NCBI GenBank assembly: GCA_037447655.1
Contig: JBBHKE010000927.1
Span: forward strand, 264,400 to 328,399
DNA from: Zygnema cylindricum
Lineage: Eukaryota > Streptophyta > Zygnematophyceae > Zygnematales > Zygnemataceae
Direction of reading: 5' to 3'
Length of the DNA stretch: 64,000 nt
The notes under the pieces are model-generated. The model ran no database searches and had not been told where the DNA came from. It saw only the letters and a list, made by a program, of their open reading frames with translations. The translations under genes were made by a program, and so were the position numbers. Positions 1 to 12,700 of the stretch are shown piece by piece (the stretch's first letter is position 1; every line of letters starts with the position of its first letter).

Positions 1-332
1 TTTCAACAAAGAGATCGAAGGGGAAGATTTGGGGGAAGAGGGTTATGGAGGGTGAGAGAACGAAAGTCGGATAATGGGGGAAGAGGGGAAGGGAAGGGCG
101 CACGAGACAAGGTGTAGAGAAGTGACGTTCCGTTGAAAGCTACTTCTCTGGTGGTGTTGACGCAATTTTGAGATGGACTCCAAATACGATACGCTTTGGA
201 ATTTGGAGCATACCCAACACAAATGCCAAAAAATGCTCGAACGCCTAATTTACTGTCCGATTGGAGGAGATATTTATACCACGCTTCACATCCTAAAATT
301 CTAAGGTGGCGTATATTTGGTTTGACACAGGA

Positions 333-931
333 TCACGCTTCTATTGGAGTAGATTTAGGTAAAGCGTTACTAGGACAAAGATTGCGTAAGTAATTTGCGT
401 AAACGATAGCCTCTGCCCAAAATTCATAAGGTATATTTGAAAAGTATAGCGTCGAGCGTGACATGTCATGTAATGTTAGATTGTATCTTTCTACGATGCT
501 ATTTTGTTGTGGCGTTTGTGACACTGTTAAGTGACGAGAGATTCCATATTGCGTGAGAAATTCAGGAAATTGGTAAGACAAATATTTGCCACCTTTGTCA
601 CTTTGTAAAACCTTGTTTCGTTCGTTGTGAAAATTTTCTGCCAAAGCCTTAAATTCCTAAAATCGGTCAAAAGCGTCAGATTTATGACAACTTAGATAAA
701 CATGGGAAAACAAATAGCATGGTCAATGTAAGTGACAAAATAAAGGGATCCACTGTAGTTGCGCGTGCGGATGGGATCAAACACGTCCCTTTGCACAAAT
801 GCAAGTGGTTCAATGATGACGGTAATGCTAGTGGGAAATGAGTGACGCGGCATTTTTCCTTGCACGCAACCGTGAAAAAAATCTAAAGATGTTTTACAAA
901 ACGAATTTAGTACGGTTACAAGATTTGGCAA
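333..931 (-). pseudogene. copia integrase fragment
   Basis: Two minus-strand reading frames (931-692 and 644-333) carry the integrase core of the element that fills 1-2570. The first holds the HGCVQGKM zinc-region remnant and FVTYIDHA. The second holds the second catalytic Asp in LQSDKGGKYLS and the catalytic Glu in NSIVERYNLT. They are separated by a frame break near 650-690. The enzyme would insert retrotransposon cDNA into chromosomes; this copy cannot be made intact. Confidence 0.75.
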
Positions 932-1828
932 GGTAAAGAAACTATTGCTATCTAAATGGCCATGTTTTAAATGCCAAAGTGGAAAACTTTCGGCCCTAGC
1001 ATTTAAAACAAATTTTTTTGGAGTACCATAATATTTTAGGACGTATATAGAATCTAGTGCTACGCCAAAGCATATAGTACTATTGTCTTTTCTATCAATA
1101 AATGTTACTCTATCATTATTAAATTCGGCTTTTAAGGCGTCAAAAGTGGCGATTTTGACAGAAAATTAATTCCTACCAAGACAAGGTACATAAAGTACGT
1201 TGTGAATTTGAACAAGCGCATTAGGGACGTGTACGTCGCAAGAATAAGCAGCCAATAGATTGCGGTCGTCTCTTAAGCAAATCTGCATAGGATATTATAT
1301 AGGAGAAATGTGAGTAAGCCAATCGGATTGTGGTGACAGCTAGCACCACTGTCTATTAGCTAGTCGTCAGGGGTTTGAGATAGAAAAACGTACCCTTGTG
1401 GAAATTAAGTATACTGAGTGAAAAATTTTGGGAAATGATAGGCAACATAGCCATATCCAAATTTTGGTGAGGAAAGGAATACCAAAGGGGTAGCACTAGA
1501 GTGGGATAATTAAAGGGAAAATGTGGGGAGGGAGCGATCGGCCAAGGAAGGTTTAGGAGTGTGAAGAGGCATAGTACGTTGCGGCTATAGAAGATTGTGG
1601 GAGGGCTGGAGAAGGGGAATAATGGTGAGGATAGGGAAAATTAGAAGGGAAAAAAGGGTGTGGAGGGAGTGGGGGGGTGAGAAGAACCGGTGGTGTGGCA
1701 TGGGCAACGTTGGCATTTTTGCCATTTTTGAGGGGATTGGAAGCCTCGACTGCTTTGTGCCGAGCCAATTTTCAACATTTTTCGACGCCATATCTTTCTG
1801 TTTTGCAATAAGCGCAAAACAAATGTTG

Positions 1829-1866
1829 CACACCCCCCCACCCCCCCCCCCTCCCCCCGCCCCCCG
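1829..1866. repeat. C-rich homopolymer tract
   Basis: A tract of almost pure C on the plus strand, broken by single A, T and G bases, inside the decayed copia gag. It produces a run of glycines in one minus frame. Indels here are likely in sequencing as well as in replication. Confidence 0.8.
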
Positions 1867-3184
1867 AGTTAGATTTCTGATTTTTGGCAATAAAAGCATT
1901 TGCATGATAGAGAATTTGGAGCAGAAAAAGAAAGAAGTTTCGTCTCTTCATACAACAATTTTGTACAGAGGGAGTGAAAATGAATAGATTGGTCTAAATT
2001 GTCAAACCAAGAATGAAAGGGGAACAGGTTTCAGGGAGTCCTCCCAAAAGGGAAAAGGAGAGGTCCCCGTCGAAAAGATGCACACCTATCAAGGTGCACT
2101 TTCCGGAAGGCAATTCGACCGTGCTCATCCAGTCTTACATAGATTACGTCAGCTTTTTCAATAAGTTAAAAACCACTCGTTTATTAATTTGGCGAGCGGC
2201 CATCCGGTTTGAATATAAATTATTTTAAGACAATTCTAATCCTAGGCGGAAGAGGAGGCGCCACGAATAAGACAAGTGCGCTCGGTAGTAAATGACATCA
2301 CTAAACGAGCGTGCGCATCCTCATCTTTTTTTTTCCATGTAGCTATTGCCAACTCCTTTGTAGCTTTTTCTGCTGGTGTATCAATAGTGGAAAGGATAAG
2401 AGGTTTTGAAATTTATATAAAATGGTTCCAAACCTTCAAGTGTTTGAAAAAATGCATGGCTGAAAAAAACCAATCATAGAAGTTTTGGCCATCAAACTTC
2501 TAGATGCTATCAAAAGTAGCATGGCCGGGCCTATACCCTGTTGGAGGTGGATTGGCGGAAGCCATGAAATTATACACAAGAGAAAGATCAATGCATTGGA
2601 GAGAGAAATTGATTTGTATTTGGGATGATTTCATTAAGTGAGAAAAGGCACTTATTTACAAAATACATTGTGGTAATTATTGTGGAGTCTAAGCGCTCTT
2701 CTGGTGAGCTGTAACAAAAGGATCCTAGTCTAGATTCTAAATAATGTGTTTGTTACTTCACCTTATTGACATTACGGCTGGATTTTATTGTAGGTAGTCC
2801 ATCTAACGTATGTAGCATAGAGTACGAAAAGCGACAAATATTACGACGACACGAACAAAATACAAAAGAGAATAACAACAAGGAGAAATAAACATACGTA
2901 CGACAAAAGAGAGACCGTCGCTCAAATGACTTCTACGTTGAGCGACAAGACTGTACCAACGCATATATTGATAAGTACGGACAACGCATATATTGATAAG
3001 TACGGACAGGACCAAAAGATAGCCGTCCAAAGGACTTGTACGTAGGGCGGCAAGAGTGAACCATCACATGAAATAAAAGGTATAGACGGGACCAAAAGTG
3101 ACAAAAAGTCAACCGGTGCTAAATGACCCTTAACAAGTCCTTCTATAAGGATAAGTCTTAGCTGAAAAATATTGTGTGCCTAAA

Positions 3185-3185
<1 letters not shown>

Positions 3186-3262
<77 letters not shown>
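3186..3262. repeat. (AG)n microsatellite
   Basis: A 77-bp run of AG dinucleotides with a few AA interruptions. It creates a false Arg/Glu-rich reading frame. No gene is visible from 2600 to 3977 apart from possible LTR remains of the copia element to the left. Confidence 0.9.
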
Positions 3263-3267
<5 letters not shown>

Positions 3268-3977
3268 TTGTTGTAAAAAAAACTTTTTGGTTGAATATAC
3301 TGACTTTAACCGAACTCATTTCTTTCTGTGATGATGGAATATCTATTCTTCCATATGCTTAAAGTTTCTTTTGTGTAATTTATTGCGATCCTTTTGCTAC
3401 ATGTAAAGGAAGCTCTCTTGTTAACGCCTCACAATTGCAGCTGACCTCAAAAAGATGGCAAGGCAGTAAAATCGAATCCCATTCAGTTGGCGCAAGATGT
3501 CGCTTGCTCAAATGCATATCAACTTCATTCAGAACACAGTTGCAATTACGACAACTAAATTTTTATTGGAGAGAGTATTATTTTTTTCCTCCTTGCTTCA
3601 ATTGCACACCTCGACAAGCTTGGTGGCACGGTGTATTCTCAATGATTTAATTACTACGGCCAGCCCACTGTAGGTTGTCTCGAGGTATTTTTTGACACTC
3701 TCTTTAATCAAGAATCTCCAAATATTACATACTTATGTTTGTTGAAAGTACGAAATCTCCGAATGATTTATTTGTAGAAAGTACAATTCTCCAAATGTTA
3801 CATTTGTAATAGGTACGAATTCTCCGAACGTTACATTTGTAAAAAGTACGAAATCTCCGAATGTTATATTTGTATAAAGTACAAAATTGTACCACTTCTC
3901 TAGTGGTATCAAAACCAACTCCATTGCATGATTATTTTAGGTCAAGACTGAAGTGTGTCAGCTGGACAATGATCGTA

Positions 3978-4193
3978 CACCGTGTATCGCTATTAGGGTT
4001 TAATAATTTTTCGACACTTAAGCATATTTTCTCCGTACACACTTGTCGGATTTTCAATTTGAAACCGCCTATCGGAAGCTGAGAATGCTACTTTACAATC
4101 GCAACCGTCATATTCAAAATCCAATAACTGTGTACCAAGAAAAGATGGCTTAAGTGGGAAAGAATATATTAACACTAATAATGATTCACGGTT
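3978..4193. mobile_element. MITE of about 216 bp, TA-flanked terminal-repeat family
   Basis: The left end CACCGTGTATCGCTATTAG follows TA. The right end is a diverged inverted copy (taatgattcacggt). The interior (cgacacttaagcatattttctccgtacac and onward) matches the elements at 20.74-20.94 kb and 28956-29174. No coding capacity. Confidence 0.6.
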
Positions 4194-4219
4194 TAATTCT
4201 GATTTCTTTTCGATTTATT

Positions 4220-4856
4220 CCATAGTTCAAAAATAAGCGTTTTTATGGTAGGCCTTTGGTAGGCTCACAAAACTTGGCACTAAACTCGCATAGAGTAGGC
4301 ATACTGTATGGGTGTGCATTGTGGACACTCTTGCACGAACGTACGAATCTGACGTATGATCGTAGTACAGCGCACGCCGCCAGACGAAATTTTTTAGCGA
4401 ACTTACACACCGTAGGATGACATTCCGCGGGAAAGAAAGCCCGGAATATTTTTTTTTTATCGTCCCATACTGTTTGGTTGGTCAATTTGCGGATTTATTT
4501 AGTCTGGCCTTCAAAAATGCAAACGCTAATACGACAGATAGTCATATCGTAAGTTGTGTTATGGGCTTTTCATGTGATCTACTTAGATCGCCTACTTTGA
4601 TCAGCGACTGTCCGATCGTCCAAATCTGGCGGTTTAAATAAAAAATACCTCAAAACTCACCAAAAATATTTTTTTTGTCCGAATGCTTTTCAAAATTTAG
4701 ACATGACATTTAATTCTCTATCGATCGATGTGCAACTCAACCTTGTTACTATTTTTTTTTCCGACCAATACAATATGGGTCTTAAGGTCATATTGTATGT
4801 TTTACATACAATAGGCATATTGTATGGGCCTACTTTCACCTACTTTTGAACTATGG
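4220..4856. mobile_element. MITE 'family E' copy 1 with 6-bp target duplication
   Basis: A 637-bp element with inverted ends CCATAGTTCAAAA / TTTTGAACTATGG, flanked on both sides by TTTATT (4214-4219 and 4857-4862). A second copy in the opposite orientation lies at 22927-23565 and is flanked by TACAAG on both sides. Two copies with different 6-bp flanks fix the ends independently. No transposase frame is present. A 6-bp duplication is compatible with some hAT groups, but the superfamily is not assigned. Confidence 0.8.
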
Positions 4857-4862
4857 TTTATT

Positions 4863-5899
4863 CAACTGATACTCCTGAATAACTTGTTCAACCCCTGCTT
4901 ACTTAGAGTTAATAACTTTGTGAATTATTACGGCCAACATACTGCAGTACTTGTAGTGCTGTGACGTATTCACAGCACCAACAAGCTCTTGTGTTGACAC
5001 TCAAGCTATTCACACGTGGAGTTTCCAAAGCGACTTCGCTGGTAAAGATTTTCAACTTCAAATGTTTACGGCTCAAATTTTCTTCTAGCATGCGAAGTAT
5101 GTAAATGGTGAGCCAAGCAACCTTGAACTTTCAGTGGCTAATATCTACATGGGCTACGTTAAGAACTTATGCATTAAACAATGCTTTCCTAACTTGAAGC
5201 ACCTTCATCTCAGTATTTGCTTCCAGTGATGGCTAGTAGCACATCTCTTTCTTAAGTCTTCAGGCTAGTTTGTAACTCTTCAATTTCCCATTTGCATTTC
5301 CAAACTAACATTATTGGCCAATAATCTTTCAAGAGCTGGTTTTCCCCTCAAATGAGCTTTTCACTAGGTATCACTTAATTTTCTTCCATGATATTTCGTT
5401 ATTTATTAAACTACTCTTATAAGTGGCCAATATTTCTATACTGTATTTCTCATATGCATGCCCAAAGTCTACTTGTCAGTCCCACCATGAATTATGTAGA
5501 TTTTTTCAGCCGCGCCTCATGTGCTCTTCACTCGTACAACTTTATCACACTTGAACCTTACAACTAAAACTTCTTCCTTCAAAATTGATTGCGTATAATT
5601 CCTAAATTTCTTAAACACTAGATAGCCCGAGTACTCACCAAGTCACTTTTCTGCACAAATTTTTATCCTATGAATATTCATCCAGTAATTTATTATTGTT
5701 TTAGATAATAGTTATATACTTCTTGTTTTTTTAAGTTTTTGACTATATCAATTTAAGTCAATTATGTACTAAGTTTTGTTAAAAACGGACATACTATTGT
5801 TTTTTCAAAATGTAGAAAGGCGATGTATCAAAATTATGAAAAGGGATGGTTTTCTACACATCTAGCAGTAGAGGAAACTCATGGAAATATTTCCCGATA
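4863..5899. other. AT-rich stretch without recognised gene
   Basis: No reading frame with recognisable content on either strand and no clear repeat structure. It may hold old transposon sequence downstream of the GT90 gene. Confidence 0.5.
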
Positions 5900-6065
5900 T
5901 GACCTTGTACTTGTACTACTAATCGAATATGCAATTGTTCTTGTACTACTATTCTAATAGTACTATGTGGCAATAGTAATTGTACTACTATTCGAATAGT
6001 ACAGTACTACTTAGCAATAGTACTCGTGCTACTATTCGAATAGTATTACTTGACAACAGTACTTG
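5900..6065. repeat. Tandem array with embedded palindrome
   Basis: About four diverged units of roughly 40 bp. Each carries a version of TACTATTCGAATAGTA, a perfect 16-bp palindrome in the better-preserved copies near 5990 and 6035. The units also share 'caatagtac' spacers. No gene lies between here and the GT90 stop codon at 6793. Confidence 0.7.
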
Positions 6066-6792
6066 GCAATCCGTGGCACTTTGAAGATTACGACAGGCAT
6101 CAATTGAGCATACAAAATGGATAGTGAAGTCCGACAGCAAACTCTATATTGGATAGTTTTTGATCTTTCTGGTATATTTCGAAATCCACGTCTCAAGAAA
6201 GATGGTCATGAAGAAAAGAGGAGGGCAAAATGATTTGTCAATTTTTTTTTAGAAACCATAACGGCCTGCTAAAGTGCATTGTGAAACAAACATGTTATCG
6301 CCTCCAGGCCACCTGCCTCATTAAAGGACATACACAGCTCAATTAAAGTTATATTCCTTTTTTTTTCTTCTGCAGTTTTTCCCTCTCCCTTTCCTCCACC
6401 TCCTCACAATTTCTGACTTTTGGTCAAAAAAAGTCGCCGCCCAATTCACGTTATCAACTCTATTTATGAAAGGCATTGTAGCAGACAAAAGCCCTAAGGC
6501 TTGGGAGTAGTTTTTCTTCATCCATACAAACACACAATTGATAATTCAACCTCGGAGTTGTATTCACAACCACTTCCTCAGCTCCATATTTGTGGAACCT
6601 CCTTGCTACATAATAGATTTGAAACTGCAAAATTATCCCTTCCTAAGCCAAAATCACTTCAAATAACTTCAAAAAAATAGCTTCCAAAACACTAACCAAC
6701 GGTAAATTAGAAGCTTGAACTCTAACTGGCACAATCCTTTAACACATGATACACATTTCTAATCTCTACACCTAACAATTCCATAAAATTCT

Positions 6793-9700
6793 TCAACAAT
6801 TGCACGAATCTAGAGGTGATGTATCCATTTTGACCATCCCCGGTGCTATTTCGGGCTTAAACTTTTGAGTCTTTGCCACTCTTCTCAGAGCCTGAACGAT
6901 CCAACAAAGAATGTCCTCTTGTCGCAATCGATTCCAATAGAATTTAAATCCTTCCTCGGCGATTCTTCTCGATACATGTTCGTGTTTCTGGGCCCACTCC
7001 ATTGTCTACAGAAACGACAAAAGTCATCATCGTCGAAATCGTAAGAAAAAAGTTCGTTTCTCGAGTAAGGTCTCGGGGCTTATAAATTACCAAACAGTGA
7101 CAACAGGGGGAGGAAAGGGGGAAGGAAGGGGGGGGAAAGAAGCTCGAAAAGCTCATGAGAATACAATACAAAATCCTGAAAAAACCTCAAAACCTTAAAA
7201 TTTCAAACGACTCAAACCAGATAATCAACAGAGTATAAGAATTTCCACCAAAAACTCGAACAGAAACTCCGGTAAAACAGCACACATTCAAATCCAAAAA
7301 GTTCAAAGAACTTTCAAGAAGATTAAAGGTAAGCCAATCAAGAAGGAGAAAAACGACACACGTCCATTTCATTGCCACCTAAGTTTCTTTCCATAACCCT
7401 TAATGGACTCACCTTCACAAGGTCTCGAAGATTAAAATCAACCTCCAAGGTATTGACTCCATGTCTAAGCTCTTCATAGAAATACGACTCGTATGGCGAC
7501 ACTTGTTTCACAACCAAACTACCGCCTGCCAAAAGATAGGGGGTTCGGAAAGGAGCAGAAAAACCGTCTAAGTCAAGAGTATATTTGAAGTCCCACGGTC
7601 TTTCCTTCGGATCTGATTTTGTGGGAGTTGTGAGATTCATTTTGTCGGCCCAAGCTTTCGCCCCCGTTTCTATTTTCCACCCATGACCGATAAATACTTT
7701 AACATCGAGTAAATCCGGCCGTTGATTCGCTAACATAGCTGCCCGAAACCGTGGGTGAAAAGAAACGTAATCTTTATGCCTCAAATCTTCATCTCCTGTA
7801 TTATCGCCCCGAAAATAAGCCTTATTTTCTCGACTGTCCCACGGTTTTGCTTTACACACCGCTCGTAGAGCAACTCCTCGAAACGATTCCATGATATGGT
7901 CTCCACAAGGAATGGGTATATCACTATGGAGAGGATCTTTTGTAAAACCAAAAAGAGGAGGACCTACACGAAGGTGTCCACTTTGGGGCCAGTCAGAATT
8001 ATGGGCATAAAATTCCACATCAGGTAGTCGTACTTTTCGCACGACAGAACTAAGGAGTTCCCCAAAAATGGGCCAATTCCATCCCCATGTCCTATTATTT
8101 ACATGACGGTAATAGACTTCGTTATTCACAATAGAAATGTGGGTTACCTGCATTTGCCATCAATCAAGGGCGCCTTTTTTTAATGGCATTGCAGATTTTG
8201 AAACAAACATAGAACGTAATATAAATAAACATATTACATAAAATAAATAAACATATTGCATGAAATAAATAAACAGATATGAATATATGTGGCAAACAGT
8301 TGAGAACCTAGGCAAAATTACTGTGGAAAGACTTGTATGGAAGTGCTTACAAGACTTAACTGTTACTGTTATAAGGCAAGGAAGAAAACATTTGTGATGG
8401 TCTTGGTACAGAAACTTGTCTGAAGTTATTATATATATTTCCAAAACAAATGCTAACTTGATAGACATAAATTGATACAGTTATTGATTGTGTCTATCAA
8501 TGTACATAAACACTTCAATGATGATTTCAGCTCAAAATTTCTCCACACATAAACATATTGAAGTAACAAAACAAAGACTAATGTAAGTACAACGATATAC
8601 TTGAACACAAAGCATCCTTGATATGGTATCGACAAGAAAATAAGAAGCTTAATAATAGTGAGTCAATCACGCTATTTCGTTCATTCTCATTTTCATTCTC
8701 ATTCTCATTTTCATTTCTCTCATTCATTCTTACGACAAGGTTGACAGAAAAGCTCACCGTTCCACCGGGAGGCCTCTCCCAAAAATCGTTCATAATTTTC
8801 CGGGTGACTGACTGTTTAAGCCAATGGGAGAACAATTTATTTAAGCGAAGGGCATCTACTCCAATCAAACAAAAAGGTAATAAGACAAACAAGTCGAGCA
8901 CAAAATCAAGTGATTAGATTGGGTCTTAAACCAGTTGTATGAATTAAATAAAACAGAAAGTCAAAAAGATTTCCACCGATTCTGGAATCAAATCTAAATG
9001 TTTACCATGTATTAGAGCGTATTAGAGGAAACATTCCCTGAAATAAAGTTTTTGATGAAATGATAAGAAAAATAAATTACAGACCTGCCAGACCTGTTTC
9101 AAATAAGCTTTCTAGTTGAGCTCAGCAGAAACGTGAAGTGAGATGAGAAGTCAACTTTATACTGTGAATCTTAAAAAGTGAGCGGTTCTAAATCTCCACA
9201 TAATGTAAACATCGTTTTTTCTCAATGCCGTATTTAATTAACAAGCAAGATATGCTTTTTTTTTTTTTACGGACCAGTCTCATATTTATTCATTGCTCAC
9301 TAAACCGTGATTCACACCAACACCCTTTCATTGGAAAATCAGTCCTCCAAACAAAAATATTAAAATAAATAAAAAACTGTCCTCCGTACTCTGTCTTTTA
9401 GCCCCTTTAAAGCGGCAACCCAGGCAAAATTTCAAATGTGCGAAAACAATTGGAAACGCTATATACTGTGACCTGGTACTATACTCGAATTATACAGTTT
9501 TTTTGTGTACAATACACATATAAAGAGTATAAACAGCATAAACAGTATAAAGAGGACCACATAAAGAGTTTCCAACTGTTTCCGCACATTTGAATTATGA
9601 ACCCAGTTTCATATTCAAACTCCTTAAAACACTACACCGCCCATCGTTATTAGAGTTAACAACACCAATTCAATCTCGACTTTTTTTGGCCGAAAATCAT

Positions 9701-12700
9701 AAAATAGTGTTAACAACACTATTGAAGGAAGTGGACAAAAATCTGTTACGTCCCTTTGCACTAAATTAGTATTATTAATTCTGATTTGGGTTAACACTAA
9801 TAAATCCTTAACGCTAATCACGATGGGCGGTGTAATTGGCAACACTCCCTTTTCCAAAAAAAATCTACCTCCACCAAGCAATCGTCTTGTATTCCCGTTA
9901 AATAGACACAAACAAATACACTCAGCCACTAAGAAACGGTTAGGTGTGCGGCCAAAACTTAAAGGTAGGTTTCTCTGAGTTCCGCTTCAAAAAGTATACA
10001 AAAGGTATTTGCTAAAGCATAAGAGGCCCAAAATGAATCAGATTGTCTTACACAGAATTCGATAACAGTATCAAGGCAATTCATCCCCCCAAACAAAAGT
10101 CTATACTGTACTGTCCGAGTATTGAGGTGTAATTTGAAGACCTATCCATAATAACACAGAGACATAAACCCAAGCTGTCCTTCAGACAAAAAGACTACGA
10201 TAGCATGAAGAGCCATAGAAATTTAAACAGAATTTAAACATTTTTCACTGTCTAGGATCAAGAATATGATATTACACAGCTTTCAGTTGCAGATATAGAA
10301 ACCTTCTACACTAAATAACATCAATCTCACATTGCCAACAATACCTGCCTGGCCGCAAGTATACTCGCGAACAAAATCTTTGTATGGAAGTGGGCAGTTG
10401 CAACTATCCATTCGAGCTTCAAAACTGCCGATTTCACGGCCTCTAAAGATCATTCTGTGACCAATACATAGAAACAGATCTGGATAAGACATAGAATCCG
10501 ACCGGTTTACATCATCTTGGGTATACTCCTTAAAATTCAAAGATTGATTGAAAACTGCAAAGTTTCCCAAGATACTTCTGTAAAGTTAAACAACGAAAGT
10601 TTCCTCTTTCAAATAGTTACAATGTACATTGTCCTCTTTTAATGTCATAACTCTTTACCCAATTGGCAAATCCCAACTTCCTAAGACTTTAATAGTTATC
10701 TAAATTGATGTTCTTTGACCATGGAAACGACGCATTAAATTGATCCCATTGACGAGATAAATTTTATGCCAAGTATAATAGGACATTGAAATATACTAAA
10801 GGTGTACAAAAAACTTTGCCAGTATGAGAATCGAGTTTTACGTTTTAAATGTTGAACATAGTCGATAAATACGACTTGAGAAAGTAAAGCAACGCACAAT
10901 GTGGTAAAAACGACAAAAAAATAAAATTCACAATTTGATGTAACTTATATTCAAAATTCATAAGGGCACTTTTTCCGGAATAAACCAGAATGATATTAAT
11001 AGTGAGCGTACATTAATGAAAATCAGTTGCTAACACTTGCAGCAGTGTGACATTGGTATACAACACGACATTGCCTTACTTAATTCAATTTGAAATCCAA
11101 AGTTCCCAAATATAAACTTTTTGGGTGGATCATAAACAAAAAAACGAAATATCAATGAATTTTATTTGGGAAAGTCATTATCCATATAATGTGCTGTCAT
11201 AAAGTCGTTGACACCTGTTGTAGTGAGGTTGAAACCATGCAGATGCCTATTCTCTGAGGATAACACATAAATTAGTGTGAACTACATCAATTACCGAAGG
11301 AAGCATGCAGGCTAGAAACTTCCACAAAAAACCTTTACAGGAAGTGGTTTGGATGTAACCACTTTTTCAACCATACAAATAATTTGTTCCCATTATGAGA
11401 GGTGGATGGTTGTGAGAACTACATCATTTTTAGTGTTTGAACAAATGTAAAAAAGTTCCTTCCTACATTTTTTTTTTGTTACCCATACATGTTGGCTGCA
11501 ATAGATGTTCAGGAATTCAACAAACTTGACTTATGAAACTTACAAAGCTTTTCGTCCGTACTCACATTTGTTTTTCTCATTTGAACAACGTTGGGACGTA
11601 TTTGATTGTGTTTAACGACCGGGACTTCCATGTTAATGAAACATTGTTTTCGAGAAAAAAAATTAAGAGTTGTGTATTCAAACCACAACTTGTAATAATA
11701 ATAATTGCTTGTCGTATATCTCTTGAAACATGTGAAACTTTGCCAATTTTTACGACCAAACAGAGTAAAAATTGCTCACCAAAAATCTCCGAATCAATAC
11801 CTATTAACTACAAATTCTAGAATCTAAACCCTAAACCCTGAAACAAACTATAAAATACGAACTACAAATTACAAATAGAATAAACGGACTCTAAGAAAAA
11901 AACTGTAAAATGTGCATAAAAGCAATGGCCGTACCTTGCATGGCCGTTGGTTTTAGGTTCAAAGCTGTAAATATGAGGCCCTTCTCCAAAAACTTGACCA
12001 AGATGAGTCGTTTTCATTGGTCCATCTGGCCCCAGGATGGATACATCAGAGCCCGCTTGATGACAAAACCATTGGTACGGAAGCGGAACACTTAGCGGTT
12101 TCCACCGACATGGAAATAAGTCAACCACCTTCCTAGGTCCGTTGACCAAATCCTCCATCTGAGGCAGCTGTTGGAAAACAAAAAAGGGAAAAGTACGACA
12201 ATGAGATGAAATGTTTTTTTATTTTTATTTTTTTCGCAAATTTGCCACATCGCACGGATTTCTGTTGTCGTTTTGTGAAATCTAAAAAAAAATCGTGATG
12301 CAGTCCCGCTTTTTTTTTCCATTAATTTGTCACATTTGAATTATCAATCATACCATAATTTTATTAATTTGTAATGCGCACTATAATAGTATAAGGAAAC
12401 CGCATATACTGTTTCCAATTATTTTCGTACTTTTAAAGGGCGACATACTTCGCACTGTAAGTTAAACCTTGGACTCATGAGGTTGACAAAAAAACGAGAT
12501 AAAAACGTACACGTCTCCTTCGGCGTCTGTTTCTTCGGACATCTCCAGAGTTGGCGAGAAACAAATCGACGTCGGAAACCCAACTTCGACGGCTAGGATC
12601 GATTTCCAGCAAACTCCGGCCTCTACCGACCTCGGAAGAAAAGGGAGAAGCTTCTGACGTCCTTCCAGGAACAGAGGAATTTGAAGCCAGACACTGTACA

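Larger units (their letters stand above)
1..2570 (-). mobile_element. Decayed Ty1/copia retrotransposon, cut by window start
   Basis: Read on the minus strand from about 2564 down, the order is that of a copia gag-pol. A gag start (MASANPPPTGYRPGHATFDS, then a stop, then KFDGQNFYDW) lies at about 2564-2450. A zinc knuckle CAYCKTERYGVEKC at about 1818-1776 has Tyr where the His ligand belongs. A protease motif LIDSGASCHH at about 1350 follows a stop codon. Integrase blocks occupy 931-692 and 644-333 (QSDKGGKYLS, then ...NSIVERYNLTLHDMSR, FWAEAIVYANYLR). The integrase C-terminal block (LRILGCEAW, VGYAPNS) reaches about 190. Stops and frameshifts are frequent, so this is a dead copy. Reverse transcriptase and RNase H would lie before base 1 and are not seen. 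A 5' LTR could lie between 2590 and about 3140, but I could not fix its ends. Confidence 0.8.

Noticed and set aside
2590-3140. Possible 5' LTR of the decayed copia at the window start
   Set aside because: No second LTR is available in the window and no clear TG...CA pair could be fixed, so it is not listed as a feature.
3174-3362. Reading frame rich in Glu and Arg
   Set aside because: It is the translation of the (AG)n microsatellite.
11826-11843. Telomere-like CCCTAAA repeats
   Set aside because: Only two units inside an intron of the GT90 gene; too short to mean a former chromosome end.
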